Shown here: in pieces, positions 17,385 to 28,832 of the stretch
Position numbering within the stretch: position 1 is the first letter of the stretch
Layout: each line of letters starts with the position of its first letter
NCBI GenBank assembly: GCA_015478775.1
Contig: JADMKP010000012.1
Location: 62,001 to 126,000, forward strand
Direction: 5' to 3'
DNA: 64,000 nucleotides
From: Fermentimonas sp.
GTDB taxonomy: Bacteria; Bacteroidota; Bacteroidia; Bacteroidales; Dysgonomonadaceae
The notes under the pieces: model-generated
What the model saw: only the letters and a program-made list of their open reading frames with translations
Told to the model about the DNA's origin: nothing
The model's database searches: none
Translations under genes and position numbers: made by a program

Positions 17385-19469
17385 TTATTCTTTAGTAAGA
17401 TTAATCTTATACGTTTTAACCACACCCTTGTAATCGAAATTTACAATGGCAGCTTCTGAATTTGTAACTCCTTGAGTAATGTCAATTTTTACATCTTCAT
17501 TTGTAGATGTGGCAGTGATATTAGGATTATCAACGGAGCTAGAAGGTACATTATAAGTAGCCTCATAAAGATTATACTCAGTTATTCCATTACTATTGGT
17601 AGATCTTACTGGAGTCTCCGGAAGGTCTAACAATTCACCGTTCGCCATAATACTTACTTTAGGAACTATTGGTCTATTCAACTCCTTGTTTTTTGAACTG
17701 AACCCCAAACCAATATAATCCACAAGGACCTCTGAGTTACCTTCGGCAACAAGATAAATAGCATTCTTTTTATCAAGATTGTCTACATACTCAGAAACAT
17801 TCACACTAAATTTAGTGATCTCTTGTAAAGAGTTGGCTGGTATTTTAATCTCACCAATTTTCTTGCCATTCCAAACATTATTTTCCCAAGGACCATCCAA
17901 CATGATATTAACTTTAAATTCTTTATCAGTTCTGGGTCTCAAGAATAAATTGAATGAAGTTTCATTACCTGGTTCTGTTCCTTTAAAAGCCTTTAAGCCT
18001 TTCGTGTCTTTGTCAAGACCTCCAAATCCAAAATACTTATAACCCACGATATCCTTATCTTTTACGTTTGATACCGGCATATCGTTGTCCCAAATATCCC
18101 AAGAATCTTGCTGAAGACCTATGTCAGATAGGTAACTGGCATATCCGGCCGAATAATATTTATACGGATCCAAGCCATATATATTAAATCCTTCAGAAGT
18201 AACCTCAGCGCCTTTATATTCATTTCCATTGCTATCTTTAGCAGTCCAAATGCTGTTTTCGGCATATGGGTCATAAGCTCTAATTACCACTTTACCTCCA
18301 TCAGCAACTGAAGCCTCATCCCATTCAATAGTAACAGGTGCTACCATTGGCTGACGCGCATTGCCAAAACCTCTTGGAGCTCTGTGATAAAAAGCGTACC
18401 ACTGATCATTAATTTTTTCAATACTACCATGAGTATTGTGACCGGCATAAGTTGTTTGAAGTGCCGAACCATCTTCATTCAATACCACTGCACGTGAGTC
18501 TACAAGAACGCCTCCACTTTTCCATGGTCCTAATGGGGTGTCACCATACGCGTAACGTAGTGCAGAGTTTGTACTAGAAAGTCCATAATCAGGGCCAGAA
18601 TATCCGCTATAAACCCATACAAATTTATTGCCTATTTTACGAATTGAAGCAGCTTCAAAAAAATTGAATGCACCTAAATCCTCACCCGGAAAAACATTAG
18701 GATACTCAGTTCCTTCTGGATCTCTTATAACTCCATAACGAGAGCTTGCAGGAATGAAATAATCAATTGCTTTTCTACCTGGTCTTAATGAATACATTGT
18801 GTTCTGATCGAGTTCGCCGGCAAGTGATCTCTGAAAACCCCAATATCCGTAAGCTCTAAATCCAATTTCGAAATCAGGATCATTTGGGTCAGAAATATAA
18901 TCAATATAAACAGCAGGGTCGAAACCCATTATACTTCCTGGAATAGTCGAAGTACCGTCAGCAGTGAGGTTTATGGGAGTAAAGGGACCGTCGGGTCTTC
19001 TACCTTTTGCAACCATAGCTTCTCTGCCAGGACCCCTACTATGAGGATACAGATAATATTCTTTAGTTCCGTCTTTCCTTTTAACTTCAACTAGGTCAGG
19101 AGCATACATTACATCCCATTGTCCATTTACAAAATGAGTAAAAATTGGACCTTCATCACGCCAGTCAGATAAGTCTTCTACAGGTGCAGACCAAGCTCTG
19201 ATATCAGGTCCGCAATAACTGGTATACCTTAAATCATGAGAGCCTATAATGTATGCCCTGTATTTTCCTGGGTTATCGGGATCCTCAAAAACGCGAGGCT
19301 CCCCATCAGGAAGGTGTTCCCACAAAGGAAGATACGGATTGGCTGACACAGTAGTCTCGTGATTGTTATAAGCTTTTGTTTTAGCCGATTTGTTGCTTCC
19401 ACAACTCATTGCCAATAAAATGGTTAATGAAATTAATATTCCATTTTTATTTAATACAGATATAAACAT
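17385..19469 (-). CDS. GH43 lipoprotein with C-terminal beta-sandwich domains
   Basis: From the ATG at 19469 (MFISVLNKNG) this encodes 694 residues with a lipobox (LLAMSCGS). An in-frame ATG at 19529 was rejected because it would overlap the GH10 gene. The first ~400 residues are a GH43 propeller. Asp candidates are in RVFEDPDN and IMGFDPAVYID, and the general-acid Glu is in FFEAASIRKIG. Residues of about 430-590 resemble a CBM6-like sandwich (KDIVGYKYFGFGGLD, VLVDYIGLGF). About 600-694 is a further Ig-like segment. It is co-transcribed with the GH10 xylanase upstream (34-base gap). It probably acts on arabinoxylan side chains or xylose ends at the cell surface; the exact activity is not readable. 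Confidence 0.87.
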   Translation of the reverse strand: MFISVLNKNGILISLTILLAMSCGSNKSAKTKAYNNHETTVSANPYLPLWEHLPDGEPRVFEDPDNPGKYRAYIIGSHDLRYTSYCGPDIRAWSAPVEDLSDWRDEGPIFTHFVNGQWDVMYAPDLVEVKRKDGTKEYYLYPHSRGPGREAMVAKGRRPDGPFTPINLTADGTSTIPGSIMGFDPAVYIDYISDPNDPDFEIGFRAYGYWGFQRSLAGELDQNTMYSLRPGRKAIDYFIPASSRYGVIRDPEGTEYPNVFPGEDLGAFNFFEAASIRKIGNKFVWVYSGYSGPDYGLSSTNSALRYAYGDTPLGPWKSGGVLVDSRAVVLNEDGSALQTTYAGHNTHGSIEKINDQWYAFYHRAPRGFGNARQPMVAPVTIEWDEASVADGGKVVIRAYDPYAENSIWTAKDSNGNEYKGAEVTSEGFNIYGLDPYKYYSAGYASYLSDIGLQQDSWDIWDNDMPVSNVKDKDIVGYKYFGFGGLDKDTKGLKAFKGTEPGNETSFNLFLRPRTDKEFKVNIMLDGPWENNVWNGKKIGEIKIPANSLQEITKFSVNVSEYVDNLDKKNAIYLVAEGNSEVLVDYIGLGFSSKNKELNRPIVPKVSIMANGELLDLPETPVRSTNSNGITEYNLYEATYNVPSSSVDNPNITATSTNEDVKIDITQGVTNSEAAIVNFDYKGVVKTYKINLTKE

Positions 19470-19503
19470 CGTTATGTTTTTTTTATTAAATAGTTTCTTT
19501 TTC

Positions 19504-20631
19504 TTACTTCTCTTGTTCTGTATATTCACTTATTAATTGAGTTACCACTGGCTTAGGGTTATGATCACGATCAAAAAGAAGTGGATAGTCAGTTCTTCCT
19601 CTTACAGGAAAACCGTTTTTCCAAGAATCTCCATCACTTACACCCCACATTGTAACTCTAATAATATTGTCACTGTTTTCTATAAATAGATTAAAGAAAT
19701 CCCTCATTCTGTTGTTCCACGCTTGTGCTACTTCTTCTGGTAAACCCTCGGTATATGGATCAATTTCTTGACGGTAAGATTCAGTGTCAGTTAAATTTGC
19801 TCCACCCATACGTCTTGGCTCAGGTAGTGCGCTCATATCTAATTCAGTAATTAGCACTTTAACGCCTGCATTTGCATAATCATTTATTGTAGATTGATAT
19901 TCTTCAAGTGAAGGACCATTCAATCCAATATGCCCTTGCATACCTATACCATCTATACGTATTCCTCTTTCTTTAAGTGTGTTAATTAGTCTTACAACTG
20001 TTTCTCTTTTACCTGGATACCACTCATTATAGTCGTTGTAATAAAGTTGTGCATCTGGATCAGCCTCTTGTGCATACTGAAATGCTAGAGGAATAAATTC
20101 CTCACCCAATATTTGATAAAACTGACTGTTGCGATATGAGCCATCTTCTAGAATTGCTTCATTTACTACATCCCAACCTTTAACTTTCCCTTTATAGCGA
20201 CCAACAACAGTTGATATATGATTTTTCATTCTTTCTTTTAAGATATCGGCACTAACATTTTCTCCATTTTCGTCAACACAAAACCATCTTGGTAGTTGAG
20301 AGTGCCAAATAAGGCAATGACCAACAATATTCAAATTATTATCAACTCCAAATTGCACAAATTCATCTGCCTGAGTGAAATCATAAGTTTTGTCCTCGTT
20401 TAAAAGTTCTCCACTTTTCATGCTGTTTTCTGCAACTATAGAATTAAAATGCTGTTGCACAATTTTTGTTGCTAATGTATCTCTGCCTGCTGCTTGTCTC
20501 GTATTCAGTGCGACGCCAATTTCAAATTTATCTCCCAGCGCATCCTTTAACCCTGGTTCCTTTTTTGCTTCTCCGTTTCCACAGGCCATAAAGGCTACTG
20601 CTAATAGTACTAGTAAAACTTTCATTCTCAT
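19504..20631 (-). CDS. GH10 endo-1,4-beta-xylanase lipoprotein
   Basis: A compact 375-residue GH10 enzyme without an insertion. Lipobox FMACGN; barrel from about residue 30 to 365. HCLIWHSQLPRWF, WDVVNEAI (acid/base Glu near residue 157) and ITELDM (nucleophile Glu near 262) are all present. It resembles periplasm-facing GH10 enzymes that cut imported xylo-oligosaccharides, in contrast to the CBM-bearing GH10 of the xus operon; the location is inferred. It is the first gene of a two-gene operon with the GH43 at 17385, preceded by a good promoter at 20687-20719 and an untranslated leader of about 50 bases. Confidence 0.95.
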   Translation of the reverse strand: MRMKVLLVLLAVAFMACGNGEAKKEPGLKDALGDKFEIGVALNTRQAAGRDTLATKIVQQHFNSIVAENSMKSGELLNEDKTYDFTQADEFVQFGVDNNLNIVGHCLIWHSQLPRWFCVDENGENVSADILKERMKNHISTVVGRYKGKVKGWDVVNEAILEDGSYRNSQFYQILGEEFIPLAFQYAQEADPDAQLYYNDYNEWYPGKRETVVRLINTLKERGIRIDGIGMQGHIGLNGPSLEEYQSTINDYANAGVKVLITELDMSALPEPRRMGGANLTDTESYRQEIDPYTEGLPEEVAQAWNNRMRDFFNLFIENSDNIIRVTMWGVSDGDSWKNGFPVRGRTDYPLLFDRDHNPKPVVTQLISEYTEQEK

Positions 20632-20686
20632 AAGCTTAGTAAATTAATTTTTAGTGAATAGTGTTTTTTTAATATTGTCAATTATA

Positions 20687-20719
20687 CAAATATAGTATCT
20701 TTAAATCGATTCTTGCAAA
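20687..20719 (-). promoter_or_regulatory. Promoter of the GH10-GH43 operon
   Basis: On the minus strand, TTTG (20719-20716) and TATATTTG (20694-20687) are 21 bases apart, matching the Bacteroidetes consensus. The boxes are nearly the same as those of the xusA promoter. Confidence 0.7.
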
Positions 20720-20783
20720 TCTACGTTAAAAAAAAATGAAGAAATTATTATTTTTGAAATTAAACATCTTGATTATGAACTTT

Positions 20784-20832
20784 ATAAAAATCTCCTCCAG
20801 TCAAACCTTATTTAGTGAATGGCAGGAGGAGA
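20784..20832 (-). terminator. Likely terminator after the susC-susD-CE1 operon
   Basis: TCTCCTCC (20791-20798) pairs with GGAGGAGA (20825-20832) and is followed on the minus strand by TTTTTATAA. The 26-base loop is long, so this is a moderate call. It lies about 30 bases after the CE1 stop codon. Confidence 0.55.
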
Positions 20833-20862
20833 AACAAATAATTAACTAACTATTAATCTAAA

Positions 20863-22107
<1,245 letters not shown>

Positions 22108-22132
22108 TTAGAATTAATCCATTAAATGTTGA

Positions 22133-23812
22133 TTACCAACCTGGATTCTGTACTATGTTAGGATTAATTGAAGTAACATTATAAGGATAAGGGAACCACT
22201 CATGCTTGCCTTGTTGAAATCCTACAGTTGTACCAGCGTTGGGTTCCGAATATGTAACATAGCCTCTATGAGCCGGCTCATTATCATTTATGAAAGCATC
22301 TTTCAGAGACGGAATACGTTTTCCAGCATTTTTAGCCTTTTCAAACTCTCCCCAACGTTTCATGTCAATCCATCGTGAACCTTCCATCCATAACTCATAG
22401 TTTCTCTCTTTCTTTACATCATTTAAAGTCAATGAGGTACTTACATAATCTGATCCTGCACGTTGCTGAATCATTTGAAGATACTGAAGACCATCATTGT
22501 CGTTGGTTTGTGCACAAGCCTCAGCATACATCAGAAGTACATCAGCATAACGCATAATAATAAAATTGTTGAATCTATACCAGTTGGTAGAACGGTCTTC
22601 TGCAGCAACAATATGTTTTCTCTGAAGATATTCACTCTGTCCGTATAGTCCATCAGGATTTACTATTCCTCTAAGTGGATCGGCAAGCTTTTGTGCTCTG
22701 GTCTTACTGTTAATATCACCTCCGTCACTAGGCCATTGAAGCTCAGTAATAAACTCATCATAAGAAATTATTGTGGCTTTACGACGATAAGAATCACCGT
22801 CGTTTTCTGCAAATTCCTTCGCAAAAGTTCCTTCAACTGCTAGTCCTCCCCATCCCTGGTCGGCCTGCATAGTAGGTGAAGCAGCTAATCTAGATGATCT
22901 CCATCCCCATAAATTCATTTCCATCCATGTAGAACGCTGAATCTTTCCACTCCAGTCGCCAATACTTGCATTATTGATTAGGTTCAATTCAAAAACTTTC
23001 TCTGGAGCACCGTCACCCGATAAATGGAATAGTTTTCCATATTCTTGACCGGGAACAAGTGCATACTTACCTGACGATATTACACTCTTAAGTGGTGCTT
23101 TTGCCCCTGCATAATCGCCCACATTAAGAAGAGCTTTACCCTGAACAGCATAAGCAAATCCTTTTGTAACTCTTACAGCTCCATCTTTATCTGCTGGGCT
23201 TTGGCGTTCGTCAAGATACTGCACAGATTCTGCACATTCTTTCGCGCACCATCTTAGCAACTCTTCATGTGTTCCTTCAAAATTTGCAGGTTTTTCTTCA
23301 GGCAGAAGCAGTCTATCTACAAGAGGCGGAGTACCCCATGCAAAAGCAGCTATCATATGAGCCCATGCTCTTATCACTCTTGCTTCAGAAATACAACGGT
23401 CTTTAACGGCACTTTCACCATATTCAAAGTTGCTTATTACAAGATTTGAATGATAAATTAAATAGTATAACCTACTATACATAATTGAAACTACATTGCT
23501 TTGAGAATCAAAGCGAAACTCATTGATGCTTGCAAACTGATCGTTGTCTCCATAAAATTCTCCTGCGGCAAGCACATTATCGGCCGGATAATTGAATATT
23601 ATATTATAAGGAACGTAAATACCGTCATTACCACCAATGTTTGTGATAAAGTCTCCATATAGATTTACCAGTGCCGATTCAGCATCTTCATCAGTTTGAT
23701 AGAATGAGTCTATACCTATTACTCCCTTTTGAGGAATATTCAGCAGATCCTCATTACAAGCTGAGAATAGCATAACAGCAGTGAATAGTAGAGGAAATAT
23801 ATATTTTTTCAT
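22133..23812 (-). CDS. SusD/RagB glycan-binding lipoprotein (third pair)
   Basis: A 559-residue SusD-family protein. Its lipobox is MLFSACNEDLLNIPQKG, and the TPR body and C-terminal KKERNYELWMEGSRWIDMKRW signature are present. It is paired with the SusC gene 17 bases upstream. It is distinct in sequence and length from XusB and XusD, so this pair likely takes a different product, for example shorter or esterified xylo-oligosaccharides. That is an inference from the linked CE1 esterase. Confidence 0.93.
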   Translation of the reverse strand: MKKYIFPLLFTAVMLFSACNEDLLNIPQKGVIGIDSFYQTDEDAESALVNLYGDFITNIGGNDGIYVPYNIIFNYPADNVLAAGEFYGDNDQFASINEFRFDSQSNVVSIMYSRLYYLIYHSNLVISNFEYGESAVKDRCISEARVIRAWAHMIAAFAWGTPPLVDRLLLPEEKPANFEGTHEELLRWCAKECAESVQYLDERQSPADKDGAVRVTKGFAYAVQGKALLNVGDYAGAKAPLKSVISSGKYALVPGQEYGKLFHLSGDGAPEKVFELNLINNASIGDWSGKIQRSTWMEMNLWGWRSSRLAASPTMQADQGWGGLAVEGTFAKEFAENDGDSYRRKATIISYDEFITELQWPSDGGDINSKTRAQKLADPLRGIVNPDGLYGQSEYLQRKHIVAAEDRSTNWYRFNNFIIMRYADVLLMYAEACAQTNDNDGLQYLQMIQQRAGSDYVSTSLTLNDVKKERNYELWMEGSRWIDMKRWGEFEKAKNAGKRIPSLKDAFINDNEPAHRGYVTYSEPNAGTTVGFQQGKHEWFPYPYNVTSINPNIVQNPGW

Positions 23813-23829
23813 GTTAGTAATTTATTGAA

Positions 23830-26800
23830 TTAGAAAGTAATGTTTAAACCAAAAGTAATCTTCTTCGACTGCGGATAAGTACCATTGTCAAAACCTGCAC
23901 GTTCAGGAGCGCTGCTAACAGTAGCTGTCTCAGGATCAACACCTGGATATTTAGTAAATGTAAAGAAATCATCAAGCGATACATAAAACCTAAGTCTATT
24001 TATAAGAGCTTTTTGGGTGATCTCTACTGGGAGTGTATAACCTACTTGCAACTGTTTAATCTTGAAATAGGCACCGCTGAACATAGAAGCCGATGATCCC
24101 CAGAATTGCCAGTCTGTAGCAACTGCTTTTGGGTCGGGCATAGATGCATTCTTATTCTCTGGTGTCCATGCATTGTCGTAGTAGTATTTAAGTGAGTTAC
24201 GCATAGGAGTATCTGCACGATATAATACTGTAAAGATATCATTGCCACCAACCCCAGCTCCAAATACGTTCAAATCCAAGCCTTTATAAGCCAAGCTGAT
24301 ATTTATGCCATATGTGTAGTCGGGTATTGACTTACCTAAATATGTCATATCACCATCAGATATAATGCCGTCATCGTTCATGTCTGCTATGATTGCGTCT
24401 CCAGTTTGAGGATCCACACCTTCATACTTATAACCTCTGAAATACCATATTGGATGACCAACCTCAAATGCTGTGCGGATAGGATTGTTTGTACCGTCAA
24501 CACCTCCGGTTGCACCTTCTAATCTCGAAATTGAAGGATCGAGGTAAGTAACTTCGTTATGTAATGTAGTAAAGTTGGCACTTACAGCATAGCTAAAATC
24601 TTCACCAATATTATCTCTCCAAGCGGTTTCAAGTTCGAAACCTCTGTTTAGAACAGAACCTGCGTTTACAGTAGTTTCTGCAACACCAAGTTCAGGAACA
24701 GGTTTAATATTTACCAAAAGGTCCTTTGTTTTTTTATCGTAATAGTCGGCAGAGAAACTAAGTCTGTTGCTTAGAAATCTAAGTTCAACTCCTAAGTCTA
24801 GCTGATCTGAAGTTTCCCATCTGAGGTTTGGATTAGCTAATCCAGAAGGTTTAGACCCGTATGATGGGCCAGCATCTTCTACTCCATACTGATACCACGA
24901 ACTATTATAAGCAATTGTAGTGCTGTACCTGTAGTTGTTTAATACATTGATATTACCGTTGCGACCCCAAGATGCACGCAGTCTTAAGAATGAGAATGTA
25001 TTGGGGTTGAAATTCTCTGTAAAGAACTTTTCGTTACTAACAGTCCAACCTGCAGAGAATGATGGGAAATAACCCCAGCGATTATCTGCTGGTAATTTAG
25101 ATGAGTCAAATGCATCGGCCCGGAAGTTAGCCTGCAAGGTATATTTATTATCAAAAGTATAAATCAATCGTCCGAAGTAAGATAACTGTGTTGAATTACC
25201 TGGTAGGTTACCATAGCTCTTCACAGTTTTTTCTTCTCCGTCAACTATATTGCTTTTCACATAATCCATATAACGGAAGTTAGGCTCATATCCAGTAAGA
25301 ATATCGGGTCCCTGTGCACTGGTGGTTACATTGTCCCAACTATTTTCTATAAAAGACATACCTGCCATTGCAGTTATAGCATGCTGATCTAGAGTAATAT
25401 TATAATTGGCAAAATTTTCAAATTGATAATAAAGACTTGTGTTTGCATTTGCAGATATGTTGTAGTCTTCAGATTTTGCCTGAGCAGTTGCATAATATGG
25501 TGTATTAAAACTATGTGCATTGCTCTGTGCAATTCTATATCCTAAACGAGATGTAAATACAAATCCTTTAAAGGGTTTCAGATTCCCAAATAACATACCA
25601 CGTATAGATACCCCTGAGTTTTCAGAATCCACTCTGTCTCTTTGTAGAAGAGGGTTGCCGCTATCATCAGTGATATATTTTGAAGTAGCATAGTATAGTC
25701 CGTTTTCAGGATTCTTTAGAATATTTTTTCCTTCATTGTATGCCTGTTGCATTGTAGGTGCAAACTGATCGGGACTAGAATAATACACAGGAGTCAACGG
25801 ATCAATTGTAAGTACTGAGTTCATTAATGATCCGTATTGTGTCATATGAGGAACAGATCTGGTAGACCATTTTTCTATTGAGTTGTTGGTGCCAACCTGT
25901 AACCATTTCTTGATATTGTAATCGGCATTGATTTGTGCAGATAATCGTTTGTATACATCTCTGTCACCTCTTACTATACCATCGTTGTTGATATGATTAA
26001 TGGAAGTAAAATAATTACCATTATTATTGCCACCTTGAAATGTAAGTGTATGTTTTGAACTCCATGAAGGGGTAAATACGGCATCAAACCAATCGGTATC
26101 TGTACCATCGTAATTGTTTGCCTCTAACTGAGTTTCGATAGGCAGACCCGACATTTTTTTGTATTCGATAAAATCTGCAGCACCAAATATCTGAGGTAAT
26201 CTTGCAAGACTTTGATTTGCATAACTCATATCATAGGTGATACTGGAAGTACCTCTTGCAGATGCACCTGTTTTGGTGGTAACCAACACTACACCGTTGC
26301 CGGCTTGAGCTCCATAAATAGCAGCAGAAGCAGCATCTTTCAATATCTCAATTGATTCAATCATAGAAGGATCAAGATACTGGATGTTATCTACTTGAAG
26401 ACCGTCAACAATAAGAAGTGGACCAATATTACCGGAGTTTGAAGAGTATCCACGCACTCGTATACTTGCACCCTGACCAGGAGCACCGGAATTTGTAAGT
26501 ACCTGTACACCCGAAGCCTTACCTTGTAAAGCTGCTGCTGCGTCAGAGGTGACTATATTTTGTAGTGCATCCGATCTTACTGAAGAAATTGCACCAGATA
26601 TGTCACTCTTTCTCATAGTTCCATAACCCACAACTATTATCTCTTCCAGATCAGTTGATGTTTCTGTTAATACAACATTAATAATAGACTGGTTGCCCAC
26701 TACAATTTCCGATACGTCCATACCAACAAATGAAAATTGCAAAACCGATGCAGGTCCCGTTACTGAAATATCGTAGTTGCCATCAATATCGGTTACTACA

Positions 26801-26946
26801 CCATGTTGTGTTCCTTTTTCCAGGATAGTGACCCCAGGAATAGGTTCGCCCTGAATGTCCCTGACAATACCTCTCACTTGCACTTGCGCATAGGAGGTAA
26901 TGAATAGACATAAGCCCATAAATAAGAATAGAATTCTTTTTTTCAT
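23830..26946 (-). CDS. SusC-type TonB-dependent transporter (third pair)
   Basis: A full-length SusC protein of 1038 residues. It has a signal peptide (LFITSYAQ), a CarboxypepD_reg-like domain (VRGIVRDIQGEPIPGVTIL), a TonB-box region (LEEIIVVGYGTMRKSDISG), a plug (IEILKDAASAAIYGAQAGNG) and a barrel ending KITFGLNITF. It is the first gene of an operon with the third SusD and a CE1 esterase. The upstream 485-base divergent region holds unusual inverted repeats; no consensus promoter was found for this gene there. Confidence 0.94.
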   Translation of the reverse strand: MKKRILFLFMGLCLFITSYAQVQVRGIVRDIQGEPIPGVTILEKGTQHGVVTDIDGNYDISVTGPASVLQFSFVGMDVSEIVVGNQSIINVVLTETSTDLEEIIVVGYGTMRKSDISGAISSVRSDALQNIVTSDAAAALQGKASGVQVLTNSGAPGQGASIRVRGYSSNSGNIGPLLIVDGLQVDNIQYLDPSMIESIEILKDAASAAIYGAQAGNGVVLVTTKTGASARGTSSITYDMSYANQSLARLPQIFGAADFIEYKKMSGLPIETQLEANNYDGTDTDWFDAVFTPSWSSKHTLTFQGGNNNGNYFTSINHINNDGIVRGDRDVYKRLSAQINADYNIKKWLQVGTNNSIEKWSTRSVPHMTQYGSLMNSVLTIDPLTPVYYSSPDQFAPTMQQAYNEGKNILKNPENGLYYATSKYITDDSGNPLLQRDRVDSENSGVSIRGMLFGNLKPFKGFVFTSRLGYRIAQSNAHSFNTPYYATAQAKSEDYNISANANTSLYYQFENFANYNITLDQHAITAMAGMSFIENSWDNVTTSAQGPDILTGYEPNFRYMDYVKSNIVDGEEKTVKSYGNLPGNSTQLSYFGRLIYTFDNKYTLQANFRADAFDSSKLPADNRWGYFPSFSAGWTVSNEKFFTENFNPNTFSFLRLRASWGRNGNINVLNNYRYSTTIAYNSSWYQYGVEDAGPSYGSKPSGLANPNLRWETSDQLDLGVELRFLSNRLSFSADYYDKKTKDLLVNIKPVPELGVAETTVNAGSVLNRGFELETAWRDNIGEDFSYAVSANFTTLHNEVTYLDPSISRLEGATGGVDGTNNPIRTAFEVGHPIWYFRGYKYEGVDPQTGDAIIADMNDDGIISDGDMTYLGKSIPDYTYGINISLAYKGLDLNVFGAGVGGNDIFTVLYRADTPMRNSLKYYYDNAWTPENKNASMPDPKAVATDWQFWGSSASMFSGAYFKIKQLQVGYTLPVEITQKALINRLRFYVSLDDFFTFTKYPGVDPETATVSSAPERAGFDNGTYPQSKKITFGLNITF

Positions 26947-27098
26947 AGAGATAGAGTTTAAATAATATTAATTAATTAAGAAGAATTACAAAGAAGAAGA
27001 TAAGTGTTTGACTTTTTGTTTAAATTAGTGTATGTATGTTCACAAAGCATAAAAAAATAACTATTTGCACAGATGCGAGTAGATTAATCTTTACATAA

Positions 27099-27154
27099 AG
27101 AGGATTATTTAATATAATATAAAAAAATCCTCAGTAATATATAAAAAATCCTCT
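27099..27154. repeat. Three copies of an AGAGGATT / AATCCTC(T) element
   Basis: AGAGGATT at 27099-27106 faces AATCCTC at 27126-27132 and AATCCTCT at 27147-27154. The last two lie in a direct repeat (AAAAAATCCTC, copies about 21 bases apart). The arrangement suggests repeated binding sites for a regulator, or a hairpin; the sequence does not distinguish these. Confidence 0.45.
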
Positions 27155-27158
27155 CAGT

Positions 27159-27270
27159 TCATCTGTAGTAAATACATCCTTAATAATAATATCAGTAGGA
27201 CCTCGTTCGTATCTTTCTCGTAATTAAACGAGCAATATACGGACGAGGTATGAAGAATGTATTTAGATGA
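27159..27270. repeat. Large nested inverted repeat
   Basis: Four sets of arms share one centre. CTCGT (27217-27221) pairs with ACGAG (27228-27232). CCTCGTTCGTAT (27201-27212) pairs with ATACGGACGAGG (27237-27248) with one mismatch. AAATACATCCTT (27170-27181) pairs with AAGAATGTATTT (27253-27264) with one mismatch. TCATCT (27159-27164) pairs with AGATGA (27265-27270). The left side has extra bases between the arms. It could form a long RNA stem or be an operator for a dimeric regulator. Confidence 0.6.
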
Positions 27271-27431
27271 TTGGGACTTGGTACGGGCTTATACTGTTTT
27301 TAGTCATATCAAGGTAAATACAGTTTTCAATGTAGTGGAACTTTAAATAATTTTATTATCTTCGTATTATCTACAATATCAATGAAATAATTCAATCAAA
27401 TATAATTTTTTACCTAATTAATTTTAAAGAA

Positions 27432-28781
27432 ATGAAAAATAGATTATTTGCAATGAGGGGAATATCTTGCATTTTCCTTTCATTATTTTTGTTTTCTGCG
27501 ATGGGGCAGAATCCCATAATAAAAAATCAATTTACTGCAGATCCAACAGCAAGAGTTTTTGAAGGGAAAATGTATTTATATACATCTCATGATATTCCAA
27601 GCCCGATAGAACGATTGAAAGAGTGGTTCTGTATGGAAGATTATCATGTATTTTCTTCAAATAACCTGGTAGACTGGCAAGATCATGGAGTAATTGTAAG
27701 TCAGGATAATGTACCCTGGGTAGCACCTGAATCATACTCAATGTGGGCACCAGACTGTGTATATAAAGAAGGAAAATATTATTTCTATTTTCCTTCAACA
27801 CCTGGAGGGGAAGTTATGCGCGGTTTCGGTATTGGGGTTGCCACTTCGGATACTCCATATGGGCCATTTACCCCAGAAGAAAATCCTATCGAAGGAGTTT
27901 CGGGGATTGATCCATGTGTATTGATTGACAGCGACGGTGAGTCATATTTATACTGGTCGGGCCGCGGTATGTCTGTAGCCAAATTAAAAGACAACATGCT
28001 AGAGCTGGATAGTGAACCAATACAGATAGAGGGTTTGCCCGAAGGTTTTAAGGAAGGTCCTTTTGTTTTTAAAAGAAACGATACATACTATTATACATTT
28101 CCATGGGTGCGTGAAGAAACAGAAACTTTGGCGTATGCAACCGGCGATAATCCGATGGGTCCTTTCAAATTTCAGGGAATTATTATGGAAGAGTCTCCTG
28201 CGGGATGCTGGACAAACCATCATTCAATTGTAGAGTATGAAAATCAATGGTATCTTTTTTACCATCATAACGATTATTCACCAGATTTTGATAAAAACAG
28301 ATCTGTTAGAATTGATTCGCTCTTTTTTAATCTCGATGGAACAATTCAGCAAGTTATACCTACACTTAGAGGTGTAGGAAACACTCCTTCTATTGCTCAA
28401 ATTCAACTTGACAGATATACAGATATAAGCACATCGGGTGCTTCAATTGATTATGTTAATATGGAAAACTTGTTTGATGGATGGAAACTTATTTTTAATG
28501 AAAAGGATGCTTGGTCGAGTTACAATAATGTTGATTTTAGCAAAACTAAGAATAAAGAGATTACTGCCAAAGTATTATCAAAAACCGGCGGTACTCTGAA
28601 AATTAGTATAAACAATCCTAATAAGGGTAAATCAATCGTATCAGAATTAAATGTTCCTTCAAATTCTAACTGGCAGGAGATTTCTGTGCCTCTGAATAAA
28701 GCACCTGATGGGGTTAATAACATCCAAGTTTCACTTGTTAATGAAGGAAATTTGGAGATAGACTGGATTACTTTTAAATAG
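27432..28781 (+). CDS. GH43 glycoside hydrolase with C-terminal CBM6-like domain
   Basis: A 449-residue secreted enzyme (signal peptide ending SAMGQ). The GH43 propeller spans about 25-320. General-base Asp in FTADPTARVF, pKa-modulating Asp in GIDPCVLIDSDG, general-acid Glu in FKEGPFVFKRN. The last ~130 residues form a CBM6-like sandwich (VDFSKTKNKEITAKVLS, LEIDWITFK end). The sequence type fits beta-xylosidase / arabinofuranosidase members of GH43. It is the only plus-strand gene of the xylan region, divergent from the third susC and convergent with the hybrid regulator. Its separate promoter suggests individual control. Confidence 0.9.
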   Translation: MKNRLFAMRGISCIFLSLFLFSAMGQNPIIKNQFTADPTARVFEGKMYLYTSHDIPSPIERLKEWFCMEDYHVFSSNNLVDWQDHGVIVSQDNVPWVAPESYSMWAPDCVYKEGKYYFYFPSTPGGEVMRGFGIGVATSDTPYGPFTPEENPIEGVSGIDPCVLIDSDGESYLYWSGRGMSVAKLKDNMLELDSEPIQIEGLPEGFKEGPFVFKRNDTYYYTFPWVREETETLAYATGDNPMGPFKFQGIIMEESPAGCWTNHHSIVEYENQWYLFYHHNDYSPDFDKNRSVRIDSLFFNLDGTIQQVIPTLRGVGNTPSIAQIQLDRYTDISTSGASIDYVNMENLFDGWKLIFNEKDAWSSYNNVDFSKTKNKEITAKVLSKTGGTLKISINNPNKGKSIVSELNVPSNSNWQEISVPLNKAPDGVNNIQVSLVNEGNLEIDWITFK

Positions 28782-28832
28782 AGTTATGAGTCTGAAAATA
28801 TTTCACTTGTCTGTTTATTCAATTCATATTGT

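Larger units (their letters stand above)
26947..27431. other. 485-base divergent regulatory region between susC and GH43
   Basis: No gene was seen. The region separates the minus-strand susC operon from a plus-strand GH43 gene and is rich in repeats (see the entries at 27099-27154 and 27159-27270). A TATCTTCG at 27357-27364 is a one-mismatch -7 box for the GH43 gene, but no good -33 box lies 19-21 bases before it. Confidence 0.5.
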
